Positions 1-9,834 of a stretch of DNA of 64,000 bases are shown here, one piece after another. The position numbers and the translations under genes were made by a program. This stretch comes from Vibrio alfacsensis (lineage in GTDB: Bacteria > Pseudomonadota > Gammaproteobacteria > Enterobacterales > Vibrionaceae). The DNA lies in NCBI RefSeq assembly GCF_003544875.1, contig NZ_CP032093.1, positions 496,001 through 560,000 on the forward strand, given 5' to 3'. Below the pieces are notes generated by a model. That model was not told the origin of the DNA and made no database searches. It saw only the letters and a program-made list of their open reading frames with translations. Numbering within the stretch: position 1 is the first letter of the stretch; the number at the start of each line of letters is the position of its first letter.

Positions 1-15
1 TTCAATACTGTTTGT

Positions 16-39
16 AGGTGTTTCTACATCTAGACGTCT
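16..39. promoter_or_regulatory. Putative MetJ operator (tandem met boxes)
   Basis: A perfect met box, AGACGTCT, lies at 32-39. It is preceded in register by two weaker octamers (16-23 and 24-31, about 5 of 8 matches each), and MetJ binds such tandem 8-bp boxes. No methionine gene is in the window. In vibrios metK is, as far as I recall, the divergent neighbour of tktA, so the operator would serve an off-window gene to the left. The perfect octamer is seen; the target is inferred. Confidence 0.5.
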
Positions 40-100
40 ATTTTAAATTTCCGTGTTCGAATTACAAGCTATTTTTCAGTTTGAATTCACACAGTATATT

Positions 101-116
101 TCCCAAACGTTTGCTT
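101..116. promoter_or_regulatory. LacI-family (PurR-like) operator 1 upstream of tktA
   Basis: The palindrome CAAACGTTTG sits at 104-113 inside a 16-mer close to the PurR consensus ACGCAAACGTTTGCGT. It is about 200 bp upstream of the tktA start. FruR/Cra-type proteins bind related sites, so the regulator is not settled. Confidence 0.45.
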
Positions 117-186
117 TTAGTGTGGTGAATTTAAACAAAAAGCGGGATAACTAGAAAAAGATTGCGCTAAAACCTCAAAAATGGTG

Positions 187-202
187 AGTAAAACGTTTGC
201 AG
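187..202. promoter_or_regulatory. LacI-family (PurR-like) operator 2 upstream of tktA
   Basis: AAAACGTTTGC at 190-200 is a good right half-site with a weaker left half, about 110 bp before tktA. Together with the box at 101-116 it makes a pair about 86 bp apart centre to centre, near eight helical turns, which would allow looping. The identity of the binding protein is inferred only. Confidence 0.4.
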
Positions 203-309
203 TCGGATTTTTGCTTTGAGAGAATATTGCTCGCACTTTAACGCCCAACATGATTTGGGGTTGTGCCAACATTCCTTTATTAATTCGCTTAATGCACTCA
301 GGAGCAGAC

Positions 310-2304
310 ATGTCTTCTCGTAAACATCTGGCTAATGCAATCCGCGCTCTAAGCATGGATGGCGTTCAACAAGCAAACTCTGGCCACCCAGGCGCACCTA
401 TGGGTATGGCTGATATCGCTGAAGTTCTTTGGCGTTCTCACCTAAATCACAACCCAGCAAACCCAGAGTGGGCTGACCGCGACCGTTTTGTTTTGTCTAA
501 CGGCCACGGCTCTATGCTGATTTACTCTCTACTGCATCTGAGCGGATACGAGCTGTCTATCGATGATCTTAAGAACTTCCGTCAGCTTCACTCTAAGACT
601 CCAGGTCACCCAGAGTACGGTTACGCGCCTGGTATCGAGACAACGACGGGTCCTCTAGGTCAAGGCATCACTAACGCAGTTGGTATGGCAATGGCTGAGA
701 AAGCACTAGCGGCTCAGTTCAACAAAGAAGGCCATGACATCGTTGATCACTTCACTTACGTGTTCATGGGCGACGGTTGTTTGATGGAAGGTATCTCGCA
801 CGAGGCTTGCTCTCTTGCTGGTACACTAGGCCTTGGCAAACTGATTGCATTTTGGGATGACAACGGCATTTCTATCGATGGTCACGTTGAAGGTTGGTTC
901 TCTGACGACACACCTAAGCGCTTTGAAGCTTACGGCTGGCACGTAATTCCAGCTGTTGACGGTCACGACTCTGAAGCAATCAATGCTGCAATTGAAGCGG
1001 CAAAAGCGGACCCTCGTCCTACGCTTATCTGTACTAAAACTATCATCGGCTTTGGTTCTCCAAACAAATCAGGCTCTCACGACTGTCACGGTGCGCCACT
1101 AGGTGCGGAAGAAATCGCAGCAGCGCGTGAATTCCTAGGTTGGGAACACCCAGCATTTGAAATCCCTGCAGATGTATACGCTGAGTGGGATGCAAAAGCT
1201 GCGGGTTCTGAGAAAGAAGCGGTTTGGAACGCGAAATTTGAAGCATACGCAGCAGCTTACCCAGCAGAAGCGGCAGAGCTTAAGCGTCGTCTGAACGGCG
1301 AACTTCCTGCACAGTGGGAAGAAAAAGCATCGGCAATCATCGCTGATCTTCAAGCAAAACCAGCGAACATCGCATCACGTAAAGCATCTCAAAACGCACT
1401 AGAAGCGTTTGGTCAAATGCTTCCAGAATTTATGGGCGGCTCTGCTGACCTAGCGCCTTCTAACCTAACTATGTGGTCTGGTTCTAAGTCTCTAGAAGCA
1501 AGCGACTTCTCTGGTAACTACATCCACTACGGTGTACGTGAATTCGGTATGACAGCGATCATGAACGGCATTGCACTACACGGCGGTTTCGTTCCTTACG
1601 GCGCAACATTCCTAATGTTCATGGAATACGCTCGTAACGCAATGCGCATGGCTGCTCTGATGAAAGTTCAGAACATCCAAGTTTACACGCATGACTCTAT
1701 CGGTCTTGGTGAAGATGGCCCAACTCACCAACCAGTTGAGCAAATCGCATCTCTACGTCTGACTCCAAACATGAGCACATGGCGTCCATGTGACCAAGTT
1801 GAGTCTGCAGTTTCATGGAAGCTTGCTATTGAACGTAAAGATGGTCCATCGGCACTTATCTTCTCTCGTCAAAACCTAGCACAGCAAGAGCGTACAGCTG
1901 AGCAAGTAGCGGACATCGCAAAAGGTGCTTACGTCCTGAAAGACAGCGATGGTAAGCCTGAGCTGATCCTTATCGCGACAGGTTCTGAAGTTGAACTAGC
2001 AGTGAAAGCGGCAGAGCAACTAACGACTGAAGGTAAGAAAGTGCGCGTTGTTTCAATGCCATCAACAGATGCATTTGACAAGCAAGATGCCGCTTACCGT
2101 GAATCTGTACTGCCATCTGACGTAACGGCACGTATTGCGGTAGAAGCGGGCATTGCTGACTTCTGGTACAAGTACGTTGGCTTTGACGGTCGCATCATCG
2201 GTATGACAACATTCGGTGAATCTGCGCCAGCTGAGCAATTGTTCGAGATGTTTGGTTTCACTGTAGAAAACGTAGTGAACACAGCAAAAGAACTATTAGC
2301 GTAA
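310..2304 (+). CDS. tktA: Transketolase
   Basis: Transketolase moves two-carbon ketol units between sugar phosphates (xylulose-5-P with ribose-5-P or erythrose-4-P) in the non-oxidative pentose-phosphate pathway, in the cytosol, using thiamine diphosphate and Mg2+. The start at 310 gives [10 protein letters not shown] and 664 residues, the usual family length; the longer frame from 250 adds an unlikely leader, and an AGGAG-like site (300-304) precedes 310. The ThDP motif is visible: GDG at about residues 154-156 and the paired Asn at about 185, followed by the central pyrimidine-binding domain and the C-terminal domain. It is monocistronic, with a terminator right after it and two LacI-family boxes before it. 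Confidence 0.97.
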   Translation: MSSRKHLANAIRALSMDGVQQANSGHPGAPMGMADIAEVLWRSHLNHNPANPEWADRDRFVLSNGHGSMLIYSLLHLSGYELSIDDLKNFRQLHSKTPGHPEYGYAPGIETTTGPLGQGITNAVGMAMAEKALAAQFNKEGHDIVDHFTYVFMGDGCLMEGISHEACSLAGTLGLGKLIAFWDDNGISIDGHVEGWFSDDTPKRFEAYGWHVIPAVDGHDSEAINAAIEAAKADPRPTLICTKTIIGFGSPNKSGSHDCHGAPLGAEEIAAAREFLGWEHPAFEIPADVYAEWDAKAAGSEKEAVWNAKFEAYAAAYPAEAAELKRRLNGELPAQWEEKASAIIADLQAKPANIASRKASQNALEAFGQMLPEFMGGSADLAPSNLTMWSGSKSLEASDFSGNYIHYGVREFGMTAIMNGIALHGGFVPYGATFLMFMEYARNAMRMAALMKVQNIQVYTHDSIGLGEDGPTHQPVEQIASLRLTPNMSTWRPCDQVESAVSWKLAIERKDGPSALIFSRQNLAQQERTAEQVADIAKGAYVLKDSDGKPELILIATGSEVELAVKAAEQLTTEGKKVRVVSMPSTDAFDKQDAAYRESVLPSDVTARIAVEAGIADFWYKYVGFDGRIIGMTTFGESAPAEQLFEMFGFTVENVVNTAKELLA

Positions 2305-2322
2305 TTTAGCGCTAGAAATGAA

Positions 2323-2354
2323 AAACCGAGCGTTTTGAAGTGCTCGGTTTTTTT
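2323..2354 (+). terminator. Rho-independent terminator of tktA
   Basis: An AAACCGAGC arm (2323-2331) pairs with GCTCGGTTT (2342-2350), closing a loop of about 10 nt and followed by a T run. Confidence 0.85.
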
Positions 2355-2446
2355 GTGTCTTAAATTGAAGAACGAATCTATTAATGCGTTCTAACGTTCA
2401 ATCAGTTACTATCTGTGACACGATTTTTTGGTGAGGCGAGGGAATC

Positions 2447-3499
2447 ATGCTAAAGGTTGCGATCAATGGATTTGGGCGTATCGGTCGTAATGTACTGCGA
2501 GCAGTATATGAAAGCGGTAAGCATCAAAAAATTAAGGTTGTTGCGGTCAATGAACTCGCACAACCAGAAGCAATGGCGCATCTTCTTCAATATGACACCA
2601 GTCATGGCCGCTTCGGAAAGAAAATCTCTCACGATCAAGAACACCTCTACGTTCATCATGGTTCTTGTCACCATGACAGTGGCGAATATGATTCCATTCG
2701 AATTCTTCACCTTGCCGAAATTGACCTGTTACCGTGGCGTGACTTAGAGGTTGATATTGTCCTCGATTGCACGGGTGTCTACGGCTCTCAGGCTGATGGG
2801 CAAGCGCATATAGAAGCGGGTGCCAAGAAAGTGCTGTTCTCACATCCTGGCGCAAGTGATATCGATAACACGATTATTTATGGTGTGAACCACGAAACCT
2901 TAAAAGATGAACATCGTGTTGTATCGAATGGGTCATGTACCACCAACTGCATTGTACCGATTATTAAAGTGTTGGATGAGGCATTTGGAATCGAGTCTGG
3001 AACCATTACCACCATCCATTCATCAATGAACGATCAGCAAGTCATTGACGCCTATCATAACGATTTAAGACGTACTCGAGCAGCCAGCCAATCCATTATC
3101 CCTGTAGACACCAAATTGCATAAAGGTATTGAAAGAATATTCCCGAAATTTTCTAACAAATTTGAAGCAATTTCGGTTCGAGTTCCAACGGTAAATGTGA
3201 CCGCGATGGATTTAAGTGTCACAATTAGTACAAATGTGAAAGTTAATGACGTAAATCAAACCATTGTTAACGCATCTCAGTGTACATTACGTGACATTGT
3301 TGACTATACTGAATCGCCACTTGTTTCTATCGATTTCAATCACGATCCGCACAGTGCGATTGTGGATGGAACGCAAACCAGAGTGAGCAATGGGCATTTA
3401 GTTAAAATGCTTGTTTGGTGTGATAACGAGTGGGGCTTTGCGAACCGGATGTTAGACACCGCATTAGCAATGCAAGCTTCTTCACAAGTGGATCAATAA
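2447..3499 (+). CDS. epd: D-erythrose-4-phosphate dehydrogenase
   Basis: This NAD-dependent enzyme oxidises erythrose-4-phosphate to 4-phosphoerythronate, the first step of the DXP-dependent route to pyridoxal phosphate. It belongs to the GapA-like family. The N-terminal Rossmann motif NGFGRIGR is at residues 7-14 and the catalytic Cys is in SNGSCTTNC (Cys164). Length is 350 aa against about 340 in E. coli; a His-rich stretch around residues 62-76 accounts for part of the excess. The start is preceded by GGCGAGGG. The epd-pgk-fbaA order is the classical arrangement, which separates it from GapA. pdxJ, later in the same pathway, lies at 30.8 kb. Confidence 0.93.
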   Translation: MLKVAINGFGRIGRNVLRAVYESGKHQKIKVVAVNELAQPEAMAHLLQYDTSHGRFGKKISHDQEHLYVHHGSCHHDSGEYDSIRILHLAEIDLLPWRDLEVDIVLDCTGVYGSQADGQAHIEAGAKKVLFSHPGASDIDNTIIYGVNHETLKDEHRVVSNGSCTTNCIVPIIKVLDEAFGIESGTITTIHSSMNDQQVIDAYHNDLRRTRAASQSIIPVDTKLHKGIERIFPKFSNKFEAISVRVPTVNVTAMDLSVTISTNVKVNDVNQTIVNASQCTLRDIVDYTESPLVSIDFNHDPHSAIVDGTQTRVSNGHLVKMLVWCDNEWGFANRMLDTALAMQASSQVDQ

Positions 3500-3524
3500 T
3501 GTTGAAGAAGCGATGGAGAAAATT

Positions 3525-3547
3525 TTTATTTCAAGCCTTGAAATAAA
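3525..3547 (+). other. AT-rich hairpin between epd and pgk
   Basis: TTTATTTCAA (3525-3534) and TTGAAATAAA (3538-3547) form a perfect 10-bp stem with a 3-nt loop, 25 bp after the epd stop. No T tract follows, so it is more likely a processing or stability element, or a chance dyad, than a terminator. Confidence 0.4.
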
Positions 3548-3652
3548 TTAAACGTATCTCCATATCAGTAATCAGTTTGAAGAATTAACGGGCTTGGCAG
3601 GATTGCCGAGTTTTCAAAAACTTTAATTATTAAATATTTGAGAGGACACATC

Positions 3653-4816
3653 ATGTCTGTAATCAAGATGACTGACCTGGATCTAGCAGGTAAACGTGTA
3701 TTTATCCGTGCTGACCTTAACGTGCCAGTAAAAGACGGTAAAGTAACTTCTGATGCACGTATCATCGCATCTCTTCCAACTATCAAGCTATGTCTAGAAG
3801 CTGGCGCGAAAGTAATGGTGACATCTCACCTAGGTCGCCCAACTGAAGGTGAATACGCTGAAGAGTTCTCTCTACAACCAGTAGTTAACTACCTAAACGA
3901 CGCACTAGATTGCGAAGTTAAACTAGCGAAAGATTACCTAGATGGTCTAGAACTAAACGCTGGTGAGCTTGTTGTTCTTGAAAACGTTCGCTTCAACAAA
4001 GGCGAAAAGAAAAACGAAGAAGAACTATCTAAGAAGTACGCAGCACTATGTGATGTATTCGTAATGGATGCATTCGGTACGGCTCACCGCGCACAAGCTT
4101 CAACTCACGGCGTAGGCATGTTTGCTGAAGTTGCATGTGCTGGTCCTCTACTAGCTGCTGAACTAGAAGCACTAGGCAAAGCAATGAGCAACCCAGAGCG
4201 TCCTCTAGTTGCTATCGTTGGTGGTTCAAAAGTTTCTACTAAACTGACTGTTCTTGAGTCGCTATCTAAAATCGCTGACCAACTTGTTGTTGGTGGTGGT
4301 ATCGCGAACACATTCATCGCAGCTGAAGGTCACAATGTAGGTAAGTCTCTGTACGAAGCTGACCTAGTTGAAACAGCACAAAAACTGATGAAAGAGTGTG
4401 CAATTCCAGTTGCGACTGACGTTGCTTGTGCAAAAGCTTTCGACGAGAACGCAGAAGCTGAAATCAAGAATGTTGCTGACGTTCAAGATGACGACATGAT
4501 CTTCGACTTAGGTCCAGATTCAACGGCTGCTCTAGCTGAGATCATCGCAAACGCGAAAACTATCCTGTGGAATGGTCCTGTAGGCGTATTCGAATTCAAA
4601 AACTTCGAAGCAGGTACTAAAGGTATCTCTGAAGCAATCGCTAAGTCTGCTGCATTCTCTGTAGCAGGTGGTGGTGATACGCTAGCAGCTATCGACCAAT
4701 TCGGTATTAAAGCTGACGTTTCTTACATCTCTACTGGCGGCGGTGCTTTCCTTGAGTTTGTAGAAGGTAAAGTACTTCCTGCGGTTGAAATGCTAGAAGC
4801 ACGCGCAGCTAAGTAA
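3653..4816 (+). CDS. pgk: Phosphoglycerate kinase
   Basis: Transfers the acyl phosphate of 1,3-bisphosphoglycerate to ADP, giving 3-phosphoglycerate and ATP in glycolysis (reversible in gluconeogenesis); cytosolic monomer. The start [10 protein letters not shown] at 3653 has GAGAGGA upstream and gives 387 residues, the same as E. coli. The substrate-loop motif RADLNVPV (about residues 19-26) and the C-terminal nucleotide-binding signatures ([20 protein letters not shown]) are intact. Codon use is strongly biased, as in fbaA and eno, which fits very high expression. It sits between epd and fbaA, with its own terminator after it. Confidence 0.98.
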   Translation: MSVIKMTDLDLAGKRVFIRADLNVPVKDGKVTSDARIIASLPTIKLCLEAGAKVMVTSHLGRPTEGEYAEEFSLQPVVNYLNDALDCEVKLAKDYLDGLELNAGELVVLENVRFNKGEKKNEEELSKKYAALCDVFVMDAFGTAHRAQASTHGVGMFAEVACAGPLLAAELEALGKAMSNPERPLVAIVGGSKVSTKLTVLESLSKIADQLVVGGGIANTFIAAEGHNVGKSLYEADLVETAQKLMKECAIPVATDVACAKAFDENAEAEIKNVADVQDDDMIFDLGPDSTAALAEIIANAKTILWNGPVGVFEFKNFEAGTKGISEAIAKSAAFSVAGGGDTLAAIDQFGIKADVSYISTGGGAFLEFVEGKVLPAVEMLEARAAK

Positions 4817-4824
4817 TATTCAGT

Positions 4825-4849
4825 AAAGCGGGAGACATCTCCCGCTTTC
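4825..4849 (+). terminator. Terminator of pgk
   Basis: AAAGCGGGAGA (4825-4835) and TCTCCCGCTTT (4838-4848) form an 11-bp perfect stem with a 2-nt gap, followed by CTTG. The T tract is short, so the terminator may be leaky into fbaA. Confidence 0.7.
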
Positions 4850-4897
4850 TTGTTTGCTGCAATGCGAAGCTAAGTCTGCTAGAATGGCCTCAGTTGT

Positions 4898-4913
4898 GAG
4901 CAAACGTTTGCAA
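4898..4913. promoter_or_regulatory. LacI-family (PurR-like) operator upstream of fbaA
   Basis: The perfect 12-bp palindrome GCAAACGTTTGC (4900-4911) is the best of the five such boxes in the window, 57 bp before the fbaA start. It matches the core of PurR sites; a Cra/FruR-type regulator is the alternative and would fit a glycolytic target better. Confidence 0.55.
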
Positions 4914-4967
4914 GATTTTTAATTTAATAAGTTTTGTTTAAAACGACAGATAAATAGGATTACATCC

Positions 4968-6044
4968 ATGTCTAAGATCTTCGACTTCGTAAAACCAGGT
5001 GTTATCTCTGGCGATGACGTACAAAAAGTTTTTGAAGTAGCGAAAGAAAACAATTTCGCTCTTCCAGCAGTTAACGTTGTTAACACTGATTCTATCAACG
5101 GCGTACTTGAAGCTGCAGCTAAAGTTAAAGCTCCAGTTGTAGTTCAGTTCTCTAACGGCGGCGCTGCTTTCTTCGCTGGTAAAGGCGTGAAACTTGAAGG
5201 TCAAGGTGCTCAAATCCTTGGTGCTGTTGCTGGTGCAAAATACGTTCACGCTGTAGCTGAAGCTTACGGTGTGCCAGTAATCCTTCACACTGACCACGCT
5301 GCTAAGAAACTTCTTCCATGGATCGACGGTCTACTAGACGCTGGTGAAGAGTTCTTCGCTCAAACTGGTAAGCCACTATTCTCTTCTCACATGATTGACC
5401 TTTCTGAAGAGTCTCTAGAAGAGAACATCGAAATCTGTGCTCAATACCTAGCGCGCATGGAAAAAATGGGTATGACTCTAGAATTTGAACTAGGTTGTAC
5501 TGGTGGTGAAGAAGACGGCGTAGACAACTCTGATATGGATCAGTCTGAGCTATACACTTCTCCAGAAGACGTAGCTTACGCATACGAGAAACTAAGCCCA
5601 ATCAGCCACCGTTTCACTATCGCGGCATCTTTCGGTAACGTACACGGTGTTTACCAAGCTGGTAACGTTGTTCTTACTCCAACTATCCTACGTGATTCTC
5701 AAGCATACTGTGCAGAGAAATTTGGTATTGCACCAAACGCGCTAAACTTCGTATTCCACGGTGGTTCTGGTTCAACTGAAGCTGAAATCAAAGAGTCTAT
5801 CTCTTACGGTGTTATCAAAATGAACATCGATACTGATACACAGTGGGCAACTTGGGACGGTATCCGTACTTACGAAGCTGAAAACCGTGATTACCTACAA
5901 GGTCAAATCGGTAACCCAACGGGTGAAGCTGCGCCTAACAAGAAATACTACGACCCACGCGTATGGCTACGTGCTGGTCAAGCGTCAATGGTTACTCGTC
6001 TAGAGAAAGCTTTCGCTGACCTAAACGCAATCGACGTACTATAA
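4968..6044 (+). CDS. fbaA: Fructose-bisphosphate aldolase, class II
   Basis: Zn2+-dependent aldolase cleaving fructose-1,6-bisphosphate to dihydroxyacetone phosphate and glyceraldehyde-3-phosphate. Length 358 aa, one less than E. coli FbaA. Class II signatures are intact: LHTDHAA (about residues 106-112, with the catalytic Asp109 and the Zn ligand His110) and HGGSGS further on for phosphate binding. The start MSKIFDFVKP is preceded by AGGA (4957-4960). The gene has its own upstream operator-like palindrome and a strong terminator, so it can be transcribed separately from pgk. Biased codon use points to very high expression. Confidence 0.98.
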   Translation: MSKIFDFVKPGVISGDDVQKVFEVAKENNFALPAVNVVNTDSINGVLEAAAKVKAPVVVQFSNGGAAFFAGKGVKLEGQGAQILGAVAGAKYVHAVAEAYGVPVILHTDHAAKKLLPWIDGLLDAGEEFFAQTGKPLFSSHMIDLSEESLEENIEICAQYLARMEKMGMTLEFELGCTGGEEDGVDNSDMDQSELYTSPEDVAYAYEKLSPISHRFTIAASFGNVHGVYQAGNVVLTPTILRDSQAYCAEKFGIAPNALNFVFHGGSGSTEAEIKESISYGVIKMNIDTDTQWATWDGIRTYEAENRDYLQGQIGNPTGEAAPNKKYYDPRVWLRAGQASMVTRLEKAFADLNAIDVL

Positions 6045-6066
6045 TTCGTCACATTAGATTGATTTT

Positions 6067-6093
6067 AAACCCGCTCACTTGAGCGGGTTTTTT
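6067..6093 (+). terminator. Terminator of fbaA
   Basis: AAACCCGCT and AGCGGGTTT form a 9-bp stem with a short loop, followed by a run of T. Confidence 0.9.
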
Positions 6094-6534
6094 GTGTCTG
6101 CATTTTGCTTATCGAATCTAGACTTATCACAAATCTGCGCTTTGTTCTCAAACGTTTTATCTATGCTGACTCTAAGTTTTGAATTTCTCTGATTGGTATA
6201 AATTGGTGCGCTTTTTATATGCACTAGAGTGAGTGGAACAAAATCTTGTAGTCTGTTGCAACCTGGTGTCAAATGAATGAAAAAATGTGGCGAATTGTAA
6301 TTTTGTTGCGTAATCTGTAACAGGTCAGCATCAATTATCTTTGGTAAGACACTGTTTTGCATCTCTTTGCAAAACTTTAACTTTGCAAAATGTTGGAATT
6401 GAGATATTGTGCCAAAATTCTGACGCAGTTCAGTAAAGTTATAACGAATTTACTTCAAATAAGAACGCATAAGAATTGCGATTCATATTTTATTAGCAAC
6501 TAGATTGATATCTTTTATTTTGAGGATACAAATT
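6094..6534. other. Gene-free interval before mscS
   Basis: AT-rich intergenic DNA of about 440 bp. The only structure I see is a direct repeat of TTTGCAAAA at 6366-6374 and 6382-6390, 16 bp apart, each half containing the palindrome TTTGCAAA. It could be an operator for the mscS promoter. The reverse-strand open frame here has no ribosome site or recognisable protein and is not called. Confidence 0.4.
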
Positions 6535-7401
6535 ATGGCAGGTGAATCGGTGAGCATCGATACCTCTTTGACAGAAGGTCTAAATGAAGCGCATTCATGG
6601 TTGAGCAATAACTCAGACCTATTAGTGCAGTATGGCATCAACATTATCTCAGCAGTACTGATTCTATTTATTGGTAACATCATTGTTAAAATGATTGCTA
6701 ATAGCGTAGCGAAAGTGCTTGATAAGAAGAATATGGACAAGGCCGTTGTTGAATTTATTCACGGCATCGTTCGTTACCTTCTTTTAGTGATTGTACTTAT
6801 TGCTGCACTAAGCCGAATTGGCGTTCAAACGGCTTCAGTGGTTGCGGTAATTGGTGCGGCAGGTCTTGCTGTTGGTCTTGCTCTGCAAGGCTCGCTATCT
6901 AACTTTGCTGCGGGTGTTCTTATTGTTGCTTTCCGTCCGTTTAAGTCAGGTGACTACGTAGAGATTGGCGGCGTGGCAGGCAGTGTAGAAGCGATTCAGA
7001 TTTTCCAGACGGTTCTAAAAACACCAGATAACAAAATGGTAGTGGTTCCAAACTCTGGCGTAATTGGCGCACCTATTACTAACTACTCTCGTCACGCGAC
7101 TCGTCGTGTAGACCTAGTAATTGGCGTGTCTTACAAAGCAGACCTAAAGCAAACTAAGCAAGTGATCCGCGAAACTCTAGAAAAAGACCCACGTATCTTG
7201 AAAGATCCAGATATGACGATTGGTGTACTAGCTCTAGCCGACTCTTCAGTAAACTTCGTGGTTCGTCCATGGTGTAACACTGCTGATTACTGGGATGTTT
7301 ACTTCGATTCTACTCAAGCAATCAAAGAAGCATTGGATGCAGCTGGCATCGAAATTCCATTCCCACAAATGGATGTTCACTTGAATAAAGTTGAAGCTTA
7401 A
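6535..7401 (+). CDS. mscS: Small-conductance mechanosensitive channel MscS
   Basis: Inner-membrane heptameric channel that opens under membrane tension and releases solutes on hypo-osmotic shock, important for a marine organism. The start MAGESVSIDT at 6535 has TGAGGA 10-15 bp upstream and gives 288 aa (E. coli 286). Three membrane segments are visible at the N-terminal side. The pore-lining third helix is Gly/Ala-rich (GAAGLAVGLALQGSLSNFAAG, of which the first 20 residues suffice to recognise it) and is followed by the cytoplasmic beta and alpha/beta domains. Its place between fbaA and argO is conserved in gammaproteobacteria. Confidence 0.95.
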   Translation: MAGESVSIDTSLTEGLNEAHSWLSNNSDLLVQYGINIISAVLILFIGNIIVKMIANSVAKVLDKKNMDKAVVEFIHGIVRYLLLVIVLIAALSRIGVQTASVVAVIGAAGLAVGLALQGSLSNFAAGVLIVAFRPFKSGDYVEIGGVAGSVEAIQIFQTVLKTPDNKMVVVPNSGVIGAPITNYSRHATRRVDLVIGVSYKADLKQTKQVIRETLEKDPRILKDPDMTIGVLALADSSVNFVVRPWCNTADYWDVYFDSTQAIKEALDAAGIEIPFPQMDVHLNKVEA

Positions 7402-7422
7402 TCACTTCGATTAAGAACATGA

Positions 7423-7451
7423 AAAAGCGAGGTATTTTCCTCGCTTTTTTT
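7423..7451. terminator. Bidirectional terminator between mscS and the convergent deacylase gene
   Basis: AAAAAGCGAGG and CCTCGCTTTTTTT enclose TATTTT. T runs exist on both strands, and the hairpin overlaps the stop codon of the convergent reverse-strand gene (7450-7452). Confidence 0.85.
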
Positions 7452-7950
7452 ATATCTCATACAGGGTATTTTGGCCGGCCAGAAGTAGGCGTTTGAGTTC
7501 TTTACCTGCAAAGCCAAAGGTAGAATTTGGTAGACCTGGGGTATAGAGCAATTCATCGTGCTGGTAGAGCCTGGTATCCACGATGATGATGATATGTTCT
7601 GGTAAGCCAATAGGGCAAACGGCTCCAGGCATACACCCTAACTGTTCAATCATCTCGCTATCAGGGCAAATCGATGGGCGCTTTCCTGTGATGATTTTTA
7701 TGTGTTTTGCGTCCAAACGTGAGTCTTTATCAGTCAAGTACACGGCATAACCTTGTCCTTTTAACTTGAGGAAAAGACTTTTAGTGTGGGTGCCTGTCCA
7801 TCCAAGCTCTGCTGCAACTTTGATGTCGGTTTCGAAGTCGAGAATGGCTTCATGTCGCCATTCTTGAAAAGGAATAGAGAGCGCGTTGAATCGCTCTCGA
7901 TTGATTTGATAGATTTCTTGAAGTGACTTCATGTCGTGTTTCATTTCCAT
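7450..7950 (-). CDS. YbaK/ProX-domain aminoacyl-tRNA deacylase family protein
   Basis: A 166-aa cytosolic protein of the YbaK/ProX fold, whose members remove wrong amino acids from tRNA in trans. Family features are the central THTKSLFLKLKGQGYAVYLT region (about residues 48-67) and the later GCMPGAVCPIGL segment lining the active-site groove. It looks closer to the ProX/YeaK branch than to YbaK proper, but the specificity (Pro-, Cys- or Thr-tRNA) cannot be read from sequence. Start choice is ambiguous: ATG at 7950, 7944 or 7932. The first lies 2 bp after the argO stop, so the two genes are probably co-transcribed. A second YbaK-family gene is at 18112-18585. Confidence 0.75.
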   Translation of the reverse strand: MEMKHDMKSLQEIYQINRERFNALSIPFQEWRHEAILDFETDIKVAAELGWTGTHTKSLFLKLKGQGYAVYLTDKDSRLDAKHIKIITGKRPSICPDSEMIEQLGCMPGAVCPIGLPEHIIIIVDTRLYQHDELLYTPGLPNSTFGFAGKELKRLLLAGQNTLYEI

Positions 7951-7952
7951 TC

Positions 7953-8582
7953 TTACCAATATTTTGTAAGCAGCTCGTTTGCAAGTACTGACGCAATAGT
8001 AAACATCATAACGGCTACTGCGATGTCGATGCCTTTTTTCACTTTCGGTTTTGATAGTGTAGGGCCTAGTTTCGCTGCGCCTAACGATAATGTATAGAAC
8101 CAGACAAACGATGCCATAATGGTACCCATTGCAAAAGCGATACGATCGTTACCCTCAAATTGACCACCAATGGAACCTAAGATCACGACGGTATCTAAGT
8201 AAAGGTGCGGATTCAATACTGTGACAGCGAGTGCGCCAAGGATTACAGTACGGCGACCTCGTGCGACTACTTCACCTTTCGACTCGGATGCATCAGTAGG
8301 TTTGAGTGCGCTTTTTAGTGATAGTAAGCCGTAAATGCTTAAGAAAGCGATACCACCTAGCGTTACCGATGTAAGCAAAATTTCGTTTTGAGATAGGATA
8401 GCACCACCACCAAAGATACCCAGAGAGATAAAGATCGTATCTAGGATGCTACAGATGGTTGCTGTCGTTAGATGATGTTGGCGCTTAATACCTTGGTTAA
8501 GGACATATGCATTCTGCGCACCGATCGGAATGATCATCGTCGCACCTAATCCGAATCCTTGCAATAACACCCAAAAGCTCAC
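7953..8582 (-). CDS. argO: Arginine exporter of the LysE/ArgO family
   Basis: Inner-membrane amino-acid exporter, most likely for L-arginine (canavanine in E. coli). It is 210 aa with about six hydrophobic helices and the LysE-family motif PIGAQNAYVLNQGIKR near the N terminus. The start is a GTG at 8582: GAGG lies just upstream and the protein then begins VSFWVLLQGFG, matching the family; the longer frame from 8594 has no better support. It is divergent from argP, whose product activates argO in E. coli, so the 153-bp gap should contain the ArgP site. Confidence 0.9.
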   Translation of the reverse strand: MSFWVLLQGFGLGATMIIPIGAQNAYVLNQGIKRQHHLTTATICSILDTIFISLGIFGGGAILSQNEILLTSVTLGGIAFLSIYGLLSLKSALKPTDASESKGEVVARGRRTVILGALAVTVLNPHLYLDTVVILGSIGGQFEGNDRIAFAMGTIMASFVWFYTLSLGAAKLGPTLSKPKVKKGIDIAVAVMMFTIASVLANELLTKYW

Positions 8583-8735
8583 GATACACCTCAAAAATCA
8601 GTAATAGAACAGCAGAAGAATGGAAGATATAGCTTTATATAAATAAGTATAATTAATGATTTTAATATATTATTAGTAATACTTATTAGGTTAGATGTGC
8701 TTATTTGATTGAGTATTTATACGGAGGTAAAGCGC

Positions 8736-9632
8736 GTGCGAGGATTGGATTACAAATGGGTAGAATCGTTAGATGCGGTAGTGCACCTAGGCAGTTTTGA
8801 AAGGGCTGCGGAGCATCTGTTTGTTTCTCAATCGGCTATATCTCAACGAATCAAACAACTCGAAAAGTATCTAGCACAACCCGTGCTCATTCGTGAACAA
8901 CCACCGAAACCCACCCCCATAGGAAAGAAACTACTCGGGCTCTATCGTCGTGTAAGGCTGCTTGAGCATGAAATCTTACCAGAGCTAAAAAATGATACGA
9001 CAACACGGCCTGTCCAGCTATCTTTAGCTACTAACGCTGACAGTTTAGCAACGTGGTTATTACCAGCTCTGCAGGATGTTATGAAACAACGCCAAGTAGA
9101 GTTAAAACTGACGATATATGGCGAATCGCGCTCGATTGAAAAGCTGAAAAGTGGTGAAGTCGCTGGAGCTATAAGCCTAGAATCGCAAGCGATTTCTGGC
9201 TGTCGAGCGGATTATCTTGGACGTATTGATTACGTTTGTGTTGCGAGTCCGGAGTTTTATCAGCGCTACTTTATGCATGGTGTAAACAATCAAACACTAT
9301 TAAAAGCGCCAGCGGTTTCTTATGATCAATACGATGATTTGCATAAAACGTTTTTGACTGAGCATTTTAATATTAGGCCGGACAGTGTTATCCACCATAA
9401 CATCAGCAGCTCTGAAGCCTTTCTCAAGATGGCTTTGGCGAGTGTTGCCTATTGCTTGATTCCTAGATTGCAGATTACCGATGAGCTAGAAAAAGGCACT
9501 TTGATTGATATTACGCCCGGATTTTTGATGTCTTATCGAATCTACTGGCATCATTGGCAATTAGAAACAGGGGTACTGCAAGAAATATCTCAAGCGATTG
9601 TGGGGTATGCGCAAACGCACTTGCCACAATAA
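8736..9632 (+). CDS. argP: LysR-type regulator ArgP (IciA)
   Basis: LysR-type transcription factor. In E. coli ArgP activates argO with arginine as co-effector and is antagonised by lysine. The N-terminal helix-turn-helix is clear ([20 protein letters not shown]), followed by the linker and a periplasmic-binding-protein-like effector domain. The start is the GTG at 8736, with a strong GGAGGT at 8723-8728 and 7-bp spacing, giving 298 aa beginning VRGLDYKW; the upstream TTG at 8709 is not needed. Divergence from argO supports the assignment. Confidence 0.93.
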   Translation: MRGLDYKWVESLDAVVHLGSFERAAEHLFVSQSAISQRIKQLEKYLAQPVLIREQPPKPTPIGKKLLGLYRRVRLLEHEILPELKNDTTTRPVQLSLATNADSLATWLLPALQDVMKQRQVELKLTIYGESRSIEKLKSGEVAGAISLESQAISGCRADYLGRIDYVCVASPEFYQRYFMHGVNNQTLLKAPAVSYDQYDDLHKTFLTEHFNIRPDSVIHHNISSSEAFLKMALASVAYCLIPRLQITDELEKGTLIDITPGFLMSYRIYWHHWQLETGVLQEISQAIVGYAQTHLPQ

Positions 9633-9834
9633 GTTCCCTTATTATCGAGAACTTACCACGAAGTAACACAGTCAAAGTTGTGTTAGAAGTCGATGAAGAT
9701 ACTTGGATAATTATTAGAAGTTTCTATGATGAGATTATAGAGTATCACTCTGCCTCATCTAGAGCTCATCGTTCGGTATTCACCTTGCGCTGGAGAGAGT
9801 GATCTTCGTCTTTCAATATGGATGGATGTATCAA

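Noticed and set aside
6075..6362. 95-aa reverse frame between fbaA and mscS
   Set aside because: Begins and ends in AT-rich intergenic DNA and includes the fbaA terminator; no plausible protein.
9554..9802. 82-aa frame overlapping the argP end
   Set aside because: Mostly a shadow of argP in another frame, with no start signal.
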